Notes: generated by a model not told the origin, from the sequence alone. Shown: positions 34,739-42,955, numbered from the stretch's first letter. The stretch is 64,000 nt of DNA from Mycobacterium dioxanotrophicus (GCF_002157835.1 NZ_CP020809.1:682001-746000), one strand, 5' to 3'. Program-made: numbers and translations.

Positions 34739-35734
34739 CTATCCGGACAGCAGCCAGTCGGACGCGGCTTTGCGGTAGCGGATGATGCCCTTGTACTCGG
34801 CCATGTCGTCCGGGAGTTCGGCCAGCACCTCGCCCATGCGCCGACGCCAGGCGGGCACCTGTGCGATGTCGGTGAGCGGCAGAAGGTAGGTCCGGATCAG
34901 GAACAGGATCGAACCCGAGCGGGGCAGACGGATGAGCTGCTGAACTTCCACCCGCAGGTGAACCCGCTCCGGGAGAGCGGGGTCCGTGGAGATCGTGCTG
35001 CGGTCCCCGGCCCACTGGGGGTAGGTCTCGGTGGAGGTGTCCAGGCGCCGGTCGATGGTCATGGTCCAGTTGGTCCGGCGGTAGGACTCACCGGGCTGCA
35101 GACTCATGAGGAAGTGCTGGGCCCGGGAGATGATCTTCTCCTCGTTCACCCGCGGGACCGGGCTGTGGATCTCGGTGAAGTTCATGCCGACGTCGAATCC
35201 GATGGACCAGTCCGCGGCGAACGTGACCACACCGGCGTCGAGCCACAGCTGCTTGTCGCGTTGTTCGAGGAAGACGATGTCGTCCTGGATCTGGCTGCCC
35301 AGGAAGTCCAACGGATCCCCGGTGGGCAGTGACGCGTCGTCGCCGACGGTGAACTCGATGTCGAGATTCAGCAGCGTGTTGCGCCAGCGGACCCGGTCGC
35401 CCTCGCGCTGCCACGACATCTTGTCGGGGTTGTCCTCAGCCATTTCGGGCAGCAGGGTGGTGATGGCGTCCCACACTGCGGGGCGCATGTGCGGCAGGGC
35501 GTTGATGCGCGATGGATCCCGCTGCAGGACCTCGGCGCGAAGCTTCAGGTCATCGACGTAGAACTCGTCGACGTCGACCACGGTCGTGCCCCAGCCTCCG
35601 GCTTCGGTCTCCGTCAGCTTGCGGGACGGCTCGACGTTGGCGCTGTAGCGGTAGTTGTCACCGGTGTAGGGGAACGGAAAGCGACGGATCCGGTCCGGCA
35701 GGGTCGCCGTGTCGTTGTCGATGGTGATGCTCAC
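34739..35734 (-). CDS. dmmC: Heme-dependent oxidative N-demethylase (DUF3445), dimethylamine monooxygenase catalytic subunit
   Basis: 331 residues. The DUF3445 signatures are visible: FPYTGDNYRYSANVEPSRKLTE near the N-terminus, VTFAADWSIGFDVGMNFTEIHSPVPR in the middle, and QHFLMSLQPGESYRRTNWTM. The family is the heme subunit of oxidative N-demethylases and, with DmmA and the reductase DmmB, forms dimethylamine monooxygenase (dimethylamine to methylamine plus formaldehyde). It is the last gene of cupin-dmmA-dmmB-dmmC and starts 3 bases from the end of the reductase gene. Letter assignment among dmm subunits is from memory. Confidence 0.85.
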   Translation of the reverse strand: MSITIDNDTATLPDRIRRFPFPYTGDNYRYSANVEPSRKLTETEAGGWGTTVVDVDEFYVDDLKLRAEVLQRDPSRINALPHMRPAVWDAITTLLPEMAEDNPDKMSWQREGDRVRWRNTLLNLDIEFTVGDDASLPTGDPLDFLGSQIQDDIVFLEQRDKQLWLDAGVVTFAADWSIGFDVGMNFTEIHSPVPRVNEEKIISRAQHFLMSLQPGESYRRTNWTMTIDRRLDTSTETYPQWAGDRSTISTDPALPERVHLRVEVQQLIRLPRSGSILFLIRTYLLPLTDIAQVPAWRRRMGEVLAELPDDMAEYKGIIRYRKAASDWLLSG

Positions 35735-36726
35735 AGGTCCAGCTCCAATTCTTCACCCATGCTGCGGGAGACGCAGCACATCATGAGTTCGTTCTCTTCC
35801 TTTTCCTCGTCACTCAGGTAGAGATCCCGATGCTGAGGAGTTCCCCGAAGCACGGGGATCGTGCACTCGCCACAGATGCCCTTGCGGCACATGTTGGGGA
35901 TCTGCTTGCCCTCTTTTTCGAGGGCCTCCAGCAACGAAACGCCGGGCGGAACTTCCAGCCTGACGCCGCTGCGGGCCAGGATCGCCGTGAACGGTTCGCC
36001 CGCGTCCAGCTCACCCGCGCCAAAGTGCTCGAGGTGCAGTAGTGCTTCCGGCCAGCCCAGCTCGCGCGCCTGGTCGAGCACCGAATCCATGAAGGCGGCC
36101 GGCCCGCAGACGTAGAGGTGAGTACCGAGTCGTTGGGTGGTGAGTGCTTTGGCGAGGACCTGCTGGAAACTGTCGCGACCGTGGCACTCGGTCAGCGCCG
36201 GTCCCATCAGTTCGCGGACTTCCTCGACGTGCGCACCTTCGCCGGGCCGGTAGACGTAGATCATGGAGGCCGACACGCCCCATTTGTTCGCGTTCATGGC
36301 ATGCGAAACCAAGGGCGTGATTCCGATGCCTGCGGCGACGTACAAGCTGTGCTTGGCGTTGGTGACGGGCGCGAAGTTGCTGCGGGGGCGCGAAACCCAC
36401 ACGCGGTCGCCGACGATGAGCCGGTGCATGGCCAGCGAACCGCCGCCACCGTCTTCGACCAGCAGGACCGAGATGGTGTATTCGGCAGGATCGTTGCCAG
36501 ATCCGGTGAGGGAGTAGGCGTTTGCACCGAGGTTCGCGGAATCCCCGTACTGGATCACCAGGTGGCTGCCTGCGACATAGGAAGGCAGTGTCGCCCCCGA
36601 CGGGTCACTGAACGTGATGCTGACGATCGAATCCGTCTGCATCACGCGGCTCGTCACTTCCAGCTCCAAGCCGTCTTCGATGGCTGGGTGGACGATGGGC
36701 TGGAGGGCTTCTGTGGCGGTCATCAT
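35731..36726 (-). CDS. dmmB: Dimethylamine monooxygenase reductase subunit (FMN/NAD plus 2Fe-2S, PDR/VanB type)
   Basis: 331 residues. The flavin-binding strand shows NAYSLTGSGNDP (RxYS-like), the NAD-binding domain begins SLYVAAGIGITPLVSHA, and HLYVCGPAAFMDSVL is the pyridine-nucleotide signature. The C-terminal ferredoxin domain holds CRKGICGEC and a distant MMCCVSRS, the plant-type 2Fe-2S ligands. It passes electrons from NAD(P)H to the heme subunit encoded next. It overlaps dmmA by 4 bases (ATGA). Confidence 0.88.
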   Translation of the reverse strand: MMTATEALQPIVHPAIEDGLELEVTSRVMQTDSIVSITFSDPSGATLPSYVAGSHLVIQYGDSANLGANAYSLTGSGNDPAEYTISVLLVEDGGGGSLAMHRLIVGDRVWVSRPRSNFAPVTNAKHSLYVAAGIGITPLVSHAMNANKWGVSASMIYVYRPGEGAHVEEVRELMGPALTECHGRDSFQQVLAKALTTQRLGTHLYVCGPAAFMDSVLDQARELGWPEALLHLEHFGAGELDAGEPFTAILARSGVRLEVPPGVSLLEALEKEGKQIPNMCRKGICGECTIPVLRGTPQHRDLYLSDEEKEENELMMCCVSRSMGEELELDL

Positions 36727-37190
36727 GCCTCCTCGGCGTGGGCGGAGTAGCCCAGGTACCCGCCGAGACGGCGAGAGAAGTGGTCAGTGGTGGCCAGGAC
36801 GATGCCGCATCCCTGGCAGGGCACCTCGACGGATCCGTGCACACCAGTGGTGGTGGTGCCGACGTGGCAATGGCCGCAGAACACGACCCACGGGCTGTTC
36901 TCGTCGGGCAGCAGGGTGATCTCTTCGTCCACCATGCCGCAGTCCTGGGCGGCGGCCGAGGCGGCGTGGACGTCGACTGCGGGGCCGGCGAGTACGAGAC
37001 GGGCGCCGACGCATGACCGTTCGAGCGCAGACCTGAGCTCGGCGAGGCTTTCCGGGTTGGCAGAAGTGAAATGGAGGTCGTATCTGGGCCGGTCACCGGT
37101 GTCCCGACCCGCGGTGTCACCTGTGTCGCCGAACGACGCACAGATGACACCGCGGAAACCCGGCTCCAACGACATAGACGTGGAACGCAT
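36723..37190 (-). CDS. dmmA: Dimethylamine monooxygenase subunit DmmA family (C-terminal zinc ribbon)
   Basis: 155 residues. The C-terminal half contains VVFCGHCHVGTTTTGVHG followed by VEVPCQGCGIVL, two CxxC pairs of a zinc ribbon with an embedded conserved His. The first ~90 residues are an alpha/beta domain. NCBI-style naming for this family is DmmA, an essential but poorly understood subunit of dimethylamine monooxygenase. AAGGA ribosome site before ATG 37190. Translationally coupled to dmmB. Confidence 0.82.
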   Translation of the reverse strand: MRSTSMSLEPGFRGVICASFGDTGDTAGRDTGDRPRYDLHFTSANPESLAELRSALERSCVGARLVLAGPAVDVHAASAAAQDCGMVDEEITLLPDENSPWVVFCGHCHVGTTTTGVHGSVEVPCQGCGIVLATTDHFSRRLGGYLGYSAHAEEA

Positions 37191-37204
37191 GGGGTTTGGT
37201 GTCC

Positions 37205-37591
37205 TTACGGGGCGAAGGTGCGGTCGCCGGCGAAGAAGCCGAGGCCGTATTCGGGGGTCTCGAACTTGACGGTGGTGCCCTTGGGGAAGAACAGCACGTC
37301 GCGTTCCTTGGCGTGGGTGACCTCGCCGGTGTCCTGGTCGGTGAGGATGAATTCACCCTTGACGACGAGCTTCATCTCGTCGTAGGTGTACGTGTACACC
37401 AAGGGCTCTGACTTCTTCAGCTCGAAGAACCCGGCGCTCATGACGGTGCCCTCCGGGTTGTGCAGGGAATCACCGATGGCGGCGACGACACCGGGCTCGT
37501 TCATGCTCGGCAGCCCCTCGTAGCCCTTCTCCACCTTGTGGATGGCCCCGGCCTTGGTCAGGGTTCCGATGGTTGTGATTTCTGTCGTCAT
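37205..37591 (-). CDS. Cupin-domain protein, EutQ-like, first gene of the dmm operon
   Basis: 128 residues. The barrel strands are DEMKLVVKGEFILTD and KERDVLFFPKGTTVKFETP, similar to EutQ-type cupins. The usual histidine-rich metal motif is weak: the first motif has YTYDEMKL in place of HxH. It precedes dmmA by 14 bp with an AGGAG ribosome site. Possible role in handling the amine or formaldehyde, unknown. Confidence 0.8.
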   Translation of the reverse strand: MTTEITTIGTLTKAGAIHKVEKGYEGLPSMNEPGVVAAIGDSLHNPEGTVMSAGFFELKKSEPLVYTYTYDEMKLVVKGEFILTDQDTGEVTHAKERDVLFFPKGTTVKFETPEYGLGFFAGDRTFAP

Positions 37592-37664
37592 GCTTGCTTA
37601 CTCCTGTTGTGTCAGAGCTGATCACGGTTGTCGGGCCTGACCGTCGTTCGACAGGACTGGTCGA

Positions 37665-37692
37665 TTTCGGTGCGCGTGACGGCGCACCGAAA
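37665..37692 (-). promoter_or_regulatory. Hairpin in the dmm leader, 11-bp perfect stem
   Basis: TTTCGGTGCGC and GCGCACCGAAA around a 6-base loop, 75 bp before the cupin start codon. On the dmm strand it is followed by AAAT, so it could act as an attenuator. Confidence 0.55.
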
Positions 37693-37738
37693 ACTAGGTC
37701 AGGAGCTCCCGGGTCGAGGTCCCTTGGGGGTCCTCTGC

Positions 37739-37807
37739 GATCGGCATCCGCTCTTCGGGGAAGGCCAGCCGAGCTCTGGCTTGAGCTCTGCTGCTGTGAT
37801 GCCGATC
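37739..37807 (-). promoter_or_regulatory. Structured RNA segment in the dmm leader
   Basis: Outer perfect 10-bp stem GATCGGCATC/GATGCCGATC encloses a second stem (GGCCAG..CTGGCT). Located between the promoter motif at 37841-37861 and the attenuator-like hairpin at 37665; a riboswitch-like arrangement, class not recognised. Confidence 0.5.
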
Positions 37808-37840
37808 ACGTCCCACAGCTGAAGTTACGCCACTTAATTC

Positions 37841-37861
37841 ATCTAGTCCAGACTTTTTTAG
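37841..37861 (-). promoter_or_regulatory. Promoter/operator motif AAAAAAGTCTGGACTAGAT of the dmm operon
   Basis: On the minus strand CTAAAAAAGTCTGGACTAGAT, in a locally AT-rich stretch 250 bp before the cupin gene. The same AAAAAAGTCT plus AGAT elements occur on the plus strand ahead of the divergent permease at 38564-38580. Confidence 0.55.
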
Positions 37862-38563
37862 AAATATTCATGCCTGATTGGTCTGGATCGGTGGCGTAGG
37901 GCGGGGCAAGCGTCCCGGCCGGAGTCGCTCGCGCCGCCTCTACCAGGGGCGACGCTTCGATGTGCGTCGGCGCAAGCCCGAGACGGCCGTCGCCGATCTT
38001 CGCCGAGGCGGTCGCTGCCGTGGCGCCCGAGGACGCCCCGCCGGTCACGCGCGATGCCATGGCCGGGTTTCCGGCGCAGCGTGAACCCCGGCCGGAACCT
38101 CTGCGGGCCGGGGCGCGGCTCGGCGCCGGGGGAGCGGCAGTGGCGGCCGACGCTCCGTGCCGGCGCGGCGGGCGGCAGGCCACCGTCGAATGTTTCCGTC
38201 ACCTGGGCTGGCCTGCACCTCCGGCCAGCGTCGGATCCGTTCTCGAACAAGCGATTTCAGGTCTGATCGGGGCAGCAGCTGCTACGTGCCGCTCTGCGGC
38301 CCGCTCTCGGGGCTCGCCTTCACGGGTGACTCGGACACTCCGCAACCGGTGCGGTCGGCCGCGGCTCGGACCAAACGGATGCCGACCCTCACAGGGTTTC
38401 TGCTGATCGTTCACGGCAAGTTGCCAGGTTTCGACTTTGACGTATCGTTCCGGGTCGACCAAAGCGAGCGTATTGCCTGCTCGCGGCGTCGCGGCAGGCT
38501 GTTTGGCACCGGGCCCGGCCGGCCGGCCGGGCGCACCTTTCCTGTGCAACCGCTGCGGCGTGC

Positions 38564-38580
38564 CAAAAAAAGTCTAGATA
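38564..38580 (+). promoter_or_regulatory. Promoter/operator motif AAAAAAAGTCTAGATA of the permease gene
   Basis: AT-rich element 343 bp upstream of the permease start, matching the motif ahead of the divergent dmm operon. Shared control of transport and degradation is likely. Confidence 0.5.
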
Positions 38581-38642
38581 AAAGCTACCGAACTGCAGCA
38601 TTAAGCTGTAGCCTCTGACGTGATCCAACTCACAGAAGACAC

Positions 38643-38695
38643 CGCGGGAGACGTCCGACTCCTTTGAGGGGCCCGGACAGGGAACCCTCCCGAAC
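38643..38695 (+). promoter_or_regulatory. Hairpin-rich leader of the permease mRNA
   Basis: Nested stems CGGGAG/CTCCCG and GTCCG/CGGAC form one extended hairpin soon after the putative promoter. Further small stems (AGTCGC/GCGACT; GCACC/GGTGC) follow at 38825-38885. Confidence 0.4.
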
Positions 38696-38922
38696 CTCAC
38701 ACCGCCGGCCATACCGGTGCCTTCCGCAAGACCTCGACGGCGGACCCGCTCGGCTAACCAGCCACTGAAGATTCGACTAAGGATCTCCCCATATGACTCA
38801 GCTCAAGCACCAGGACACAAGCAGTCGCACCGCGACTCGGGGCAGTGGCCGTTCTCATCCAGCACCTTGGCCGGTGCGCTCCTGAAAATCGACACCCCTC
38901 AAGTATCTAAAGGGAGATCCTT

Positions 38923-40371
38923 ATGACCGAAAGTCATTCTGAAGAAGTCGGTGACCTGAAAAGGTCCATCGACTGGAAGCAGGGCCTGGCCATTGCGCTG
39001 GGTGTGCCGTTGCTGATCCTGCCCTCGCTGGGCTACATCCCCATGTATCTCGCTGCCGCGGCGATCCTCATCTGGGGTCTGTCGGTGCTGCAGGGTTTCG
39101 CGCAGAGCACCGCGTACGCCGAAATGGCCACCACCTTTCCCGAGGCCTCCGGTCTGCCCGGATTTGCGCAGCATGTCTTCGGCAACGGAAACCGCGGCGG
39201 CAAGTACGACATGAGCAAGCTGCTCGGCGGCTTCAGCGCCTGGAGCTACTGGTTCGCCTGGACCCCGGTGCTGGCGATCTTCTCCATCCTGGTCGGCGGC
39301 TACCTGCACGGGTTGTTCCCCGCGCTGGACATGTTCACCGATTACCAGCTTTCGCTGATGTCGGGCGTGGTGATCTTCACCATCCTGTTCGTCGTGAACT
39401 GGTTCGGCCTCAAAGACGGTGCCAAGCTGGGTTACGTTCTGGCGGCCTTCTCGCTCATCCCGTTGGTCGTCCTGACCGTGGCGCCTTTTGCCACCGGACA
39501 TTTCGACATGTCCAAGATCACCAGTGACTGGATGCCGGCCGACTGGTCCTGGGACCTGCACCACATCCTGATTCTCTTCGGCGTCTTCGCGATCGCCCAG
39601 TGGAGCGCCTGTGCCTGGGAAACCGCGGCCATCTACGGCCCCGAATACAAGAATCCGGCCAAAGACGTTGCCAAAGCGCTGTTCTCCTGCGGCGTCATCT
39701 GCTTCTTCTCGTTCGTGCTCGTCGAAGCCGCGGTGATCGGTGTGCTCGGTGTCGATGGGGTTCAGGCCGAGGCCGTCTCGCCGCTGCTTCCCGTCGCCAA
39801 CGCTGTCTTCGGCTCGGCCGGCTCCGCGATCACGATCATCATGTTGATCGCCGCCATGGTCCTGATCATCCAAACGGCGTATCTCGGTTCGTCTCGCGCC
39901 ATGCACTCGATGGCCGTGGAAGGCAACCTGCCCAAGGCTTTCGGCAAGACCAATCGCCAGGGAACTCCGTGGGTGGCCATGCTGGTCATCGCCGTCTTCA
40001 ACCTGGTGCTGATCTCCATGGGCAACCCCGCGGCGATCGTCGCCGCCTCGGCGATCGGTTACACCTGCGCCAACGGCATCAGCCTGTTCGCCTACGTCAA
40101 GGCGAAGCGGGACCCGGCCTTCGCCAACCTGGAACGGCCCTTCAAGGCCCCCACGGGCTGGAAGGGTGTCGCCCTGGCCTTCGGTCTGTTCAACCTGCCG
40201 CTGTGCGTCATCGGCGTGGTCTACCTGAACAGCCTCGAAGTCGGTTGGGCCCCAACCTGGGTCGGCTTCCTGGTCTTGGCGGTCTACATCCCGATCTGGG
40301 TGTACTCCCAGCATGAATGGCACCGCTCGAAGGCTCAGGTGGCTCCTGCGGCCGGAAGCGTCGTCAGCTAG
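38923..40371 (+). CDS. APC-family permease, likely amine/amino-acid uptake
   Basis: 482 residues with about 12 transmembrane segments. The first helices carry GLAIALGVPLLILPSLGY and the TAYAEMATTFPEASGLPGF motif of APC transporters; the cytoplasmic loop has SSRAMHSMAVEGNLPKAFGKTNRQGTPWVA. The strong AAGGGAGATCCTT ribosome site precedes ATG 38923. It is divergent from the dmm operon and shares its promoter motif, so a methylated amine is the probable substrate; the exact one is not determinable. Confidence 0.88.
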   Translation: MTESHSEEVGDLKRSIDWKQGLAIALGVPLLILPSLGYIPMYLAAAAILIWGLSVLQGFAQSTAYAEMATTFPEASGLPGFAQHVFGNGNRGGKYDMSKLLGGFSAWSYWFAWTPVLAIFSILVGGYLHGLFPALDMFTDYQLSLMSGVVIFTILFVVNWFGLKDGAKLGYVLAAFSLIPLVVLTVAPFATGHFDMSKITSDWMPADWSWDLHHILILFGVFAIAQWSACAWETAAIYGPEYKNPAKDVAKALFSCGVICFFSFVLVEAAVIGVLGVDGVQAEAVSPLLPVANAVFGSAGSAITIIMLIAAMVLIIQTAYLGSSRAMHSMAVEGNLPKAFGKTNRQGTPWVAMLVIAVFNLVLISMGNPAAIVAASAIGYTCANGISLFAYVKAKRDPAFANLERPFKAPTGWKGVALAFGLFNLPLCVIGVVYLNSLEVGWAPTWVGFLVLAVYIPIWVYSQHEWHRSKAQVAPAAGSVVS

Positions 40372-40383
40372 CTCGCACCCCTC

Positions 40384-40425
40384 GAGAAAGACGGGAAGGC
40401 AGAATTCTGCCTTCCCGTCTTTCTC
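40384..40425. terminator. Perfect 42-bp palindromic bidirectional terminator
   Basis: GAGAAAGACGGGAAGGCAGAA and its exact complement with GAATTC at the centre; 21-bp stem with no spare loop. It sits 12 bp past the permease stop and 18 bp past the convergent Cache-protein gene. Confidence 0.9.
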
Positions 40426-40443
40426 TGTTTGGGTAGGTCTGGG

Positions 40444-41166
40444 TCAGGAGGACTGGCGGCTGGTGGTGTAGATCAACGAGAGCCCCAGGTGCGGAACATC
40501 GAGGGTGACCCGGTGCTGATCCGGAGAACCGGACTTGATGCGTTCACCCACCAAATACATCCCGGAATTGCCGAGGACGACCCGGTTGCTGGCGTTGACC
40601 AGGGCGGCATCACCCGGAATCAAGAGCAGATCCGGCATGATGATGGGCTCCAGGTCGGTGAGCCGGATATCGCACCCGGCCACGCCCGAGAAGTGCCCAT
40701 GGACCGAGAACGGCGCCATGAAGGTGAGGATGTATTCCTCGAAGCCCGAGTAGTCGATATACGGGCCCCAGACGGTCTGCTCGCCGGTGGCAGCGGCGGT
40801 CGAGAAGAACGGCAGCTTTTCGTAGTCGTAATACCGCGCGCTGCCCGGAGTCATGTCGAAATCCAGTCGTCCCAGGGCGCCGGATTCCTTGCGGAACCAC
40901 CATTCGAAGGCGTGGCCGCCCTCCTCGACGGAGGCCGCGGCGAAGAAGGTGCCTGCGCCGACGGCGTAGGTGTTCTTCGTCAGGAATTTGCGGGACAGCT
41001 CGTCCAATCCGGTCAGCGCCGCCCGGCTGACCTTCGATTTCCCTGCCAGATTTCGATCGAGCAGCGCGGCAACATCTTTGGCGAGGCTCTTGGTCTCGGT
41101 GGCGACGCCGTTGATCCACGAGGTGAGCGCGTCGACAGCGCGCGAGACTTCAGTGGTGGAGTTCAT
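40444..41166 (-). CDS. Soluble Cache (PDC) sensor-domain protein
   Basis: 240 residues. The core ASVEEGGHAFEWWFRK, YYDYEKLPFFSTAAATGEQTVWGPYIDYSGFEEYILTF and FSGVAGCDIRLTDLE is a Cache/PDC ligand-binding domain. No signal peptide or membrane helix is present, which is unusual because Cache domains are normally extracellular. Its start overlaps the stop of the GntR/FadR gene (ATGA), so the two are made together. It is probably a cytosolic ligand sensor that works with that regulator. Confidence 0.78.
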   Translation of the reverse strand: MNSTTEVSRAVDALTSWINGVATETKSLAKDVAALLDRNLAGKSKVSRAALTGLDELSRKFLTKNTYAVGAGTFFAAASVEEGGHAFEWWFRKESGALGRLDFDMTPGSARYYDYEKLPFFSTAAATGEQTVWGPYIDYSGFEEYILTFMAPFSVHGHFSGVAGCDIRLTDLEPIIMPDLLLIPGDAALVNASNRVVLGNSGMYLVGERIKSGSPDQHRVTLDVPHLGLSLIYTTSRQSS

Positions 41167-41987
41167 TGGCCCTCCTGAATCATTGCGGCCTCAGCGGAGG
41201 AACTGCCGTCGGGTGCGGTTGCGGGGCTACTCGGTCTCGACTGGGCATATCCGAGAACGAGTTTCGTGTCGATCAGGTGGAAGATGTTCCGCCTGATGTG
41301 TTCAAGTGTCAGTTTCTGGGCCCTTTCGGGGTGGTCCTGAGCCACTGCCCGGACCAGTTCCAGGTGCTCGGCGGTTGCGCGTTCCGGGTCGTATGCCTCT
41401 GCCACGGCGAAGGGCGCCCACAGTTGGCGAACCGTTTCTTCCTGAAGGCGGATCTCGGCGTTGGCAAGCCTCGGTGACTGCGCGGACACGGCCAATTCGA
41501 TGTGGAAGCGGCTGTCGGCGGATGCGCGGGTCTCGGGGGTCTCGGCGAGGACCAAGGCCCGCGCGAGTTCCTGGAGACGGTCGAAGTCGTGTGCTTCCGC
41601 TCGCTCGCATGCCAGCCGGATGGTAGCGGCGGCGATTGCGGAGTGCTCGTCACCGATGTCGCGGATTTCCGATATCGACGTCGAGAGAAACCAATCGCGC
41701 ATGATGTCGGTCTCGGGCTCGGGCTGATTGACGACAAAGGTTCCCCCGCTGCGGCCGCGGCGAGTCTCGACCACCCCGCGTTCGCGCAGTTCCGACAAGG
41801 CTTCGCGCAGGGTCGCGCCGCCAACCCCGAACATCTCCGAGAGTGCGGCCTCGGGGGGCAGGCGCTCACCTACTTTGAGCAGCCCGAGGGCGATCGCCTT
41901 GGAGATTCTCTCGACAATCGCGTCGGCCCTCTCGATTTCCGGCAGGGACCGATAAATCTGAGACTGGAAGGGGGTCGGCGTGGCCAA
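41163..41987 (-). CDS. GntR-family regulator, FadR subfamily
   Basis: Start placed at TTG 41987 (274 residues, GGAG about 10 bases upstream); the in-frame extension to 42152 is Arg/Pro-rich junk with no similarity and crosses the hxlB promoter. The N-terminal winged helix is IVERISKAIALGLLKVGERLPPEAALSEMFGVGGATLREALSEL. The C-terminal FCD domain shows FHIELAVSAQSPRLANAEI and EHLELVRAVAQDHPERAQKLTLEHIRRN, with the metal-binding H residues. Divergent from hxlB-hxlA, the likely target, and cotranscribed with the Cache protein. Confidence 0.82.
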   Translation of the reverse strand: MATPTPFQSQIYRSLPEIERADAIVERISKAIALGLLKVGERLPPEAALSEMFGVGGATLREALSELRERGVVETRRGRSGGTFVVNQPEPETDIMRDWFLSTSISEIRDIGDEHSAIAAATIRLACERAEAHDFDRLQELARALVLAETPETRASADSRFHIELAVSAQSPRLANAEIRLQEETVRQLWAPFAVAEAYDPERATAEHLELVRAVAQDHPERAQKLTLEHIRRNIFHLIDTKLVLGYAQSRPSSPATAPDGSSSAEAAMIQEGQ

Positions 41988-42282
41988 AAGTCTGCGCTCC
42001 GAAAATGGACTACGAGGTGAGTCGATCCTAGGTCGAAGCCGTCGCCGGCGGTGCCGACTACGTGGTCGCGGCGGAGTGCCGATTCCCGTCAGGGCAGTGC
42101 CGCCGCGCACGCTCCGGCACCACTGTACGGAGGGGTCAGGACGGCCGACCATCCAAAAGTGTAGTCAGAACCGTCAGAAAACAGTATTACCCCCACCCGT
42201 TCGCTTCGGGATTATTGGTTTCAGTCAAGCCAATCATCCGTTCGGGCCGTCACGGCCTGACGACCGATCGAAGGGGGTAACC
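41988..42282. other. Divergent promoter region of the GntR gene and hxlB-hxlA
   Basis: 295 bp. The right 127 bp are a near-copy of the tkt promoter (see 42156). The left part lies ahead of the regulator gene. Confidence 0.6.
42156..42282 (+). promoter_or_regulatory. Promoter of hxlB-hxlA, near-duplicate of the tkt promoter
   Basis: AAAGTGTAGTC-N2-AACCGTCAGAAAA (42156-42181) is identical in the tkt upstream at 47694-47719, with the same 2-base spacing. Similarity continues in register through CCCGTT, GGCCGTYACGG and GACCGA to the GGGG ribosome site at the start codon, over about 127-133 bp. Confidence 0.85.
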
Positions 42283-42882
42283 ATGACGCAAGCCGCAGAA
42301 GCTGACGGCGCTGTGAAGGTCGTCGGAGACGACATCACCACCAACCTTTCCCTTGTTCGGGACGAGGTCGCGGACACCGCGGCGAAAGTCGACCCGGAGC
42401 AGGTGGCGGTCCTCGCTCGCCAGATCGTCCAGCCGGGACGGGTTTTCGTCGCCGGCGCGGGCCGTAGCGGGCTGGTCCTGCGCATGGCCGCGATGCGGCT
42501 GATGCACTTCGGCCTGAACGTGCACGTCGCGGGCGACACCACCACGCCGGCGATCGCTGCCGGTGATCTGCTGCTCGTGGCGTCCGGCTCGGGCACCACC
42601 TCCGGTGTGGTCAAGTCCGCCGAAACGGCCAAGAAGGCCGGGGCACGCATCGCCGCCTTCACCACCAACCCGGATTCTCCGCTGGCCGGTCTGGCCGACG
42701 CCGTGGTGATCATCCCCGCCGCGCAGAAGACCGATCACGGTTCGAACCTGTCGCGTCAGTACGCCGGGTCCCTTTTCGAGCAGGTGCTGTTCGTCGTGAC
42801 CGAGGCCGTGTTCCAGTCGCTGTGGGATCACACCGACGTGGAGGCCGAGGAACTCTGGACGCGCCACGCGAACCTCGAGTGA
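42283..42882 (+). CDS. hxlB: 6-phospho-3-hexuloisomerase, copy 1
   Basis: 199 residues from ATG 42283 (GAAGGGGG ribosome site). The SIS isomerase domain is FVAGAGRSGLVLRMAAMRLMHFG, HVAGDTTTPAIAAGDLLLVASGSGTTS and KKAGARIAAFTTNPDSPL, the PHI family pattern. It isomerises hexulose-6-phosphate to fructose-6-phosphate, the second step of formaldehyde fixation. Located 73 bp before hxlA; the hxlB-hxlA order is that reported for Mycobacterium gastri (rmpB-rmpA), as I recall. It is nearly identical to the copy at 60.2 kb over the last ~149 residues (about 8 differences). Confidence 0.95.
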   Translation: MTQAAEADGAVKVVGDDITTNLSLVRDEVADTAAKVDPEQVAVLARQIVQPGRVFVAGAGRSGLVLRMAAMRLMHFGLNVHVAGDTTTPAIAAGDLLLVASGSGTTSGVVKSAETAKKAGARIAAFTTNPDSPLAGLADAVVIIPAAQKTDHGSNLSRQYAGSLFEQVLFVVTEAVFQSLWDHTDVEAEELWTRHANLE

Positions 42883-42955
42883 CCCGGAACTCGAAGACCC
42901 ACTCTTACCTCACATTCCATACCCATCGCAGTATCCAACAGAAAGAAGGCACACA

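Larger units (their letters stand above)
37592..38922. other. 1.33-kb divergent control region between the dmm operon and an amine permease
   Basis: I see no credible gene; frames here are GC-rich and match nothing recognised. It holds paired promoter motifs (37841-37861 minus, 38564-38580 plus), a hairpin-rich leader on the dmm side (37665-37807), and a second one on the permease side (38643-38695, also hairpins at 38840-38885). The central 37.9-38.5 kb stretch has coding-like GC bias on the minus strand and may be a decayed gene. Confidence 0.55.

Noticed and set aside
37839..38250. Minus-strand ORFs of 114-130 codons in the dmm-permease gap
   Set aside because: Coding-like GC bias but no recognisable family, no ribosome site and no support from neighbours; left as a possible decayed gene.
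38643..38695. Glycine, SAM or guanidine riboswitch ahead of the permease
   Set aside because: The region folds, but I could not match the conserved core of any of these classes.
41988..42152. N-terminal extension of the GntR regulator
   Set aside because: Arg/Pro-rich, without similarity, and it would overlap the duplicated hxlB promoter.
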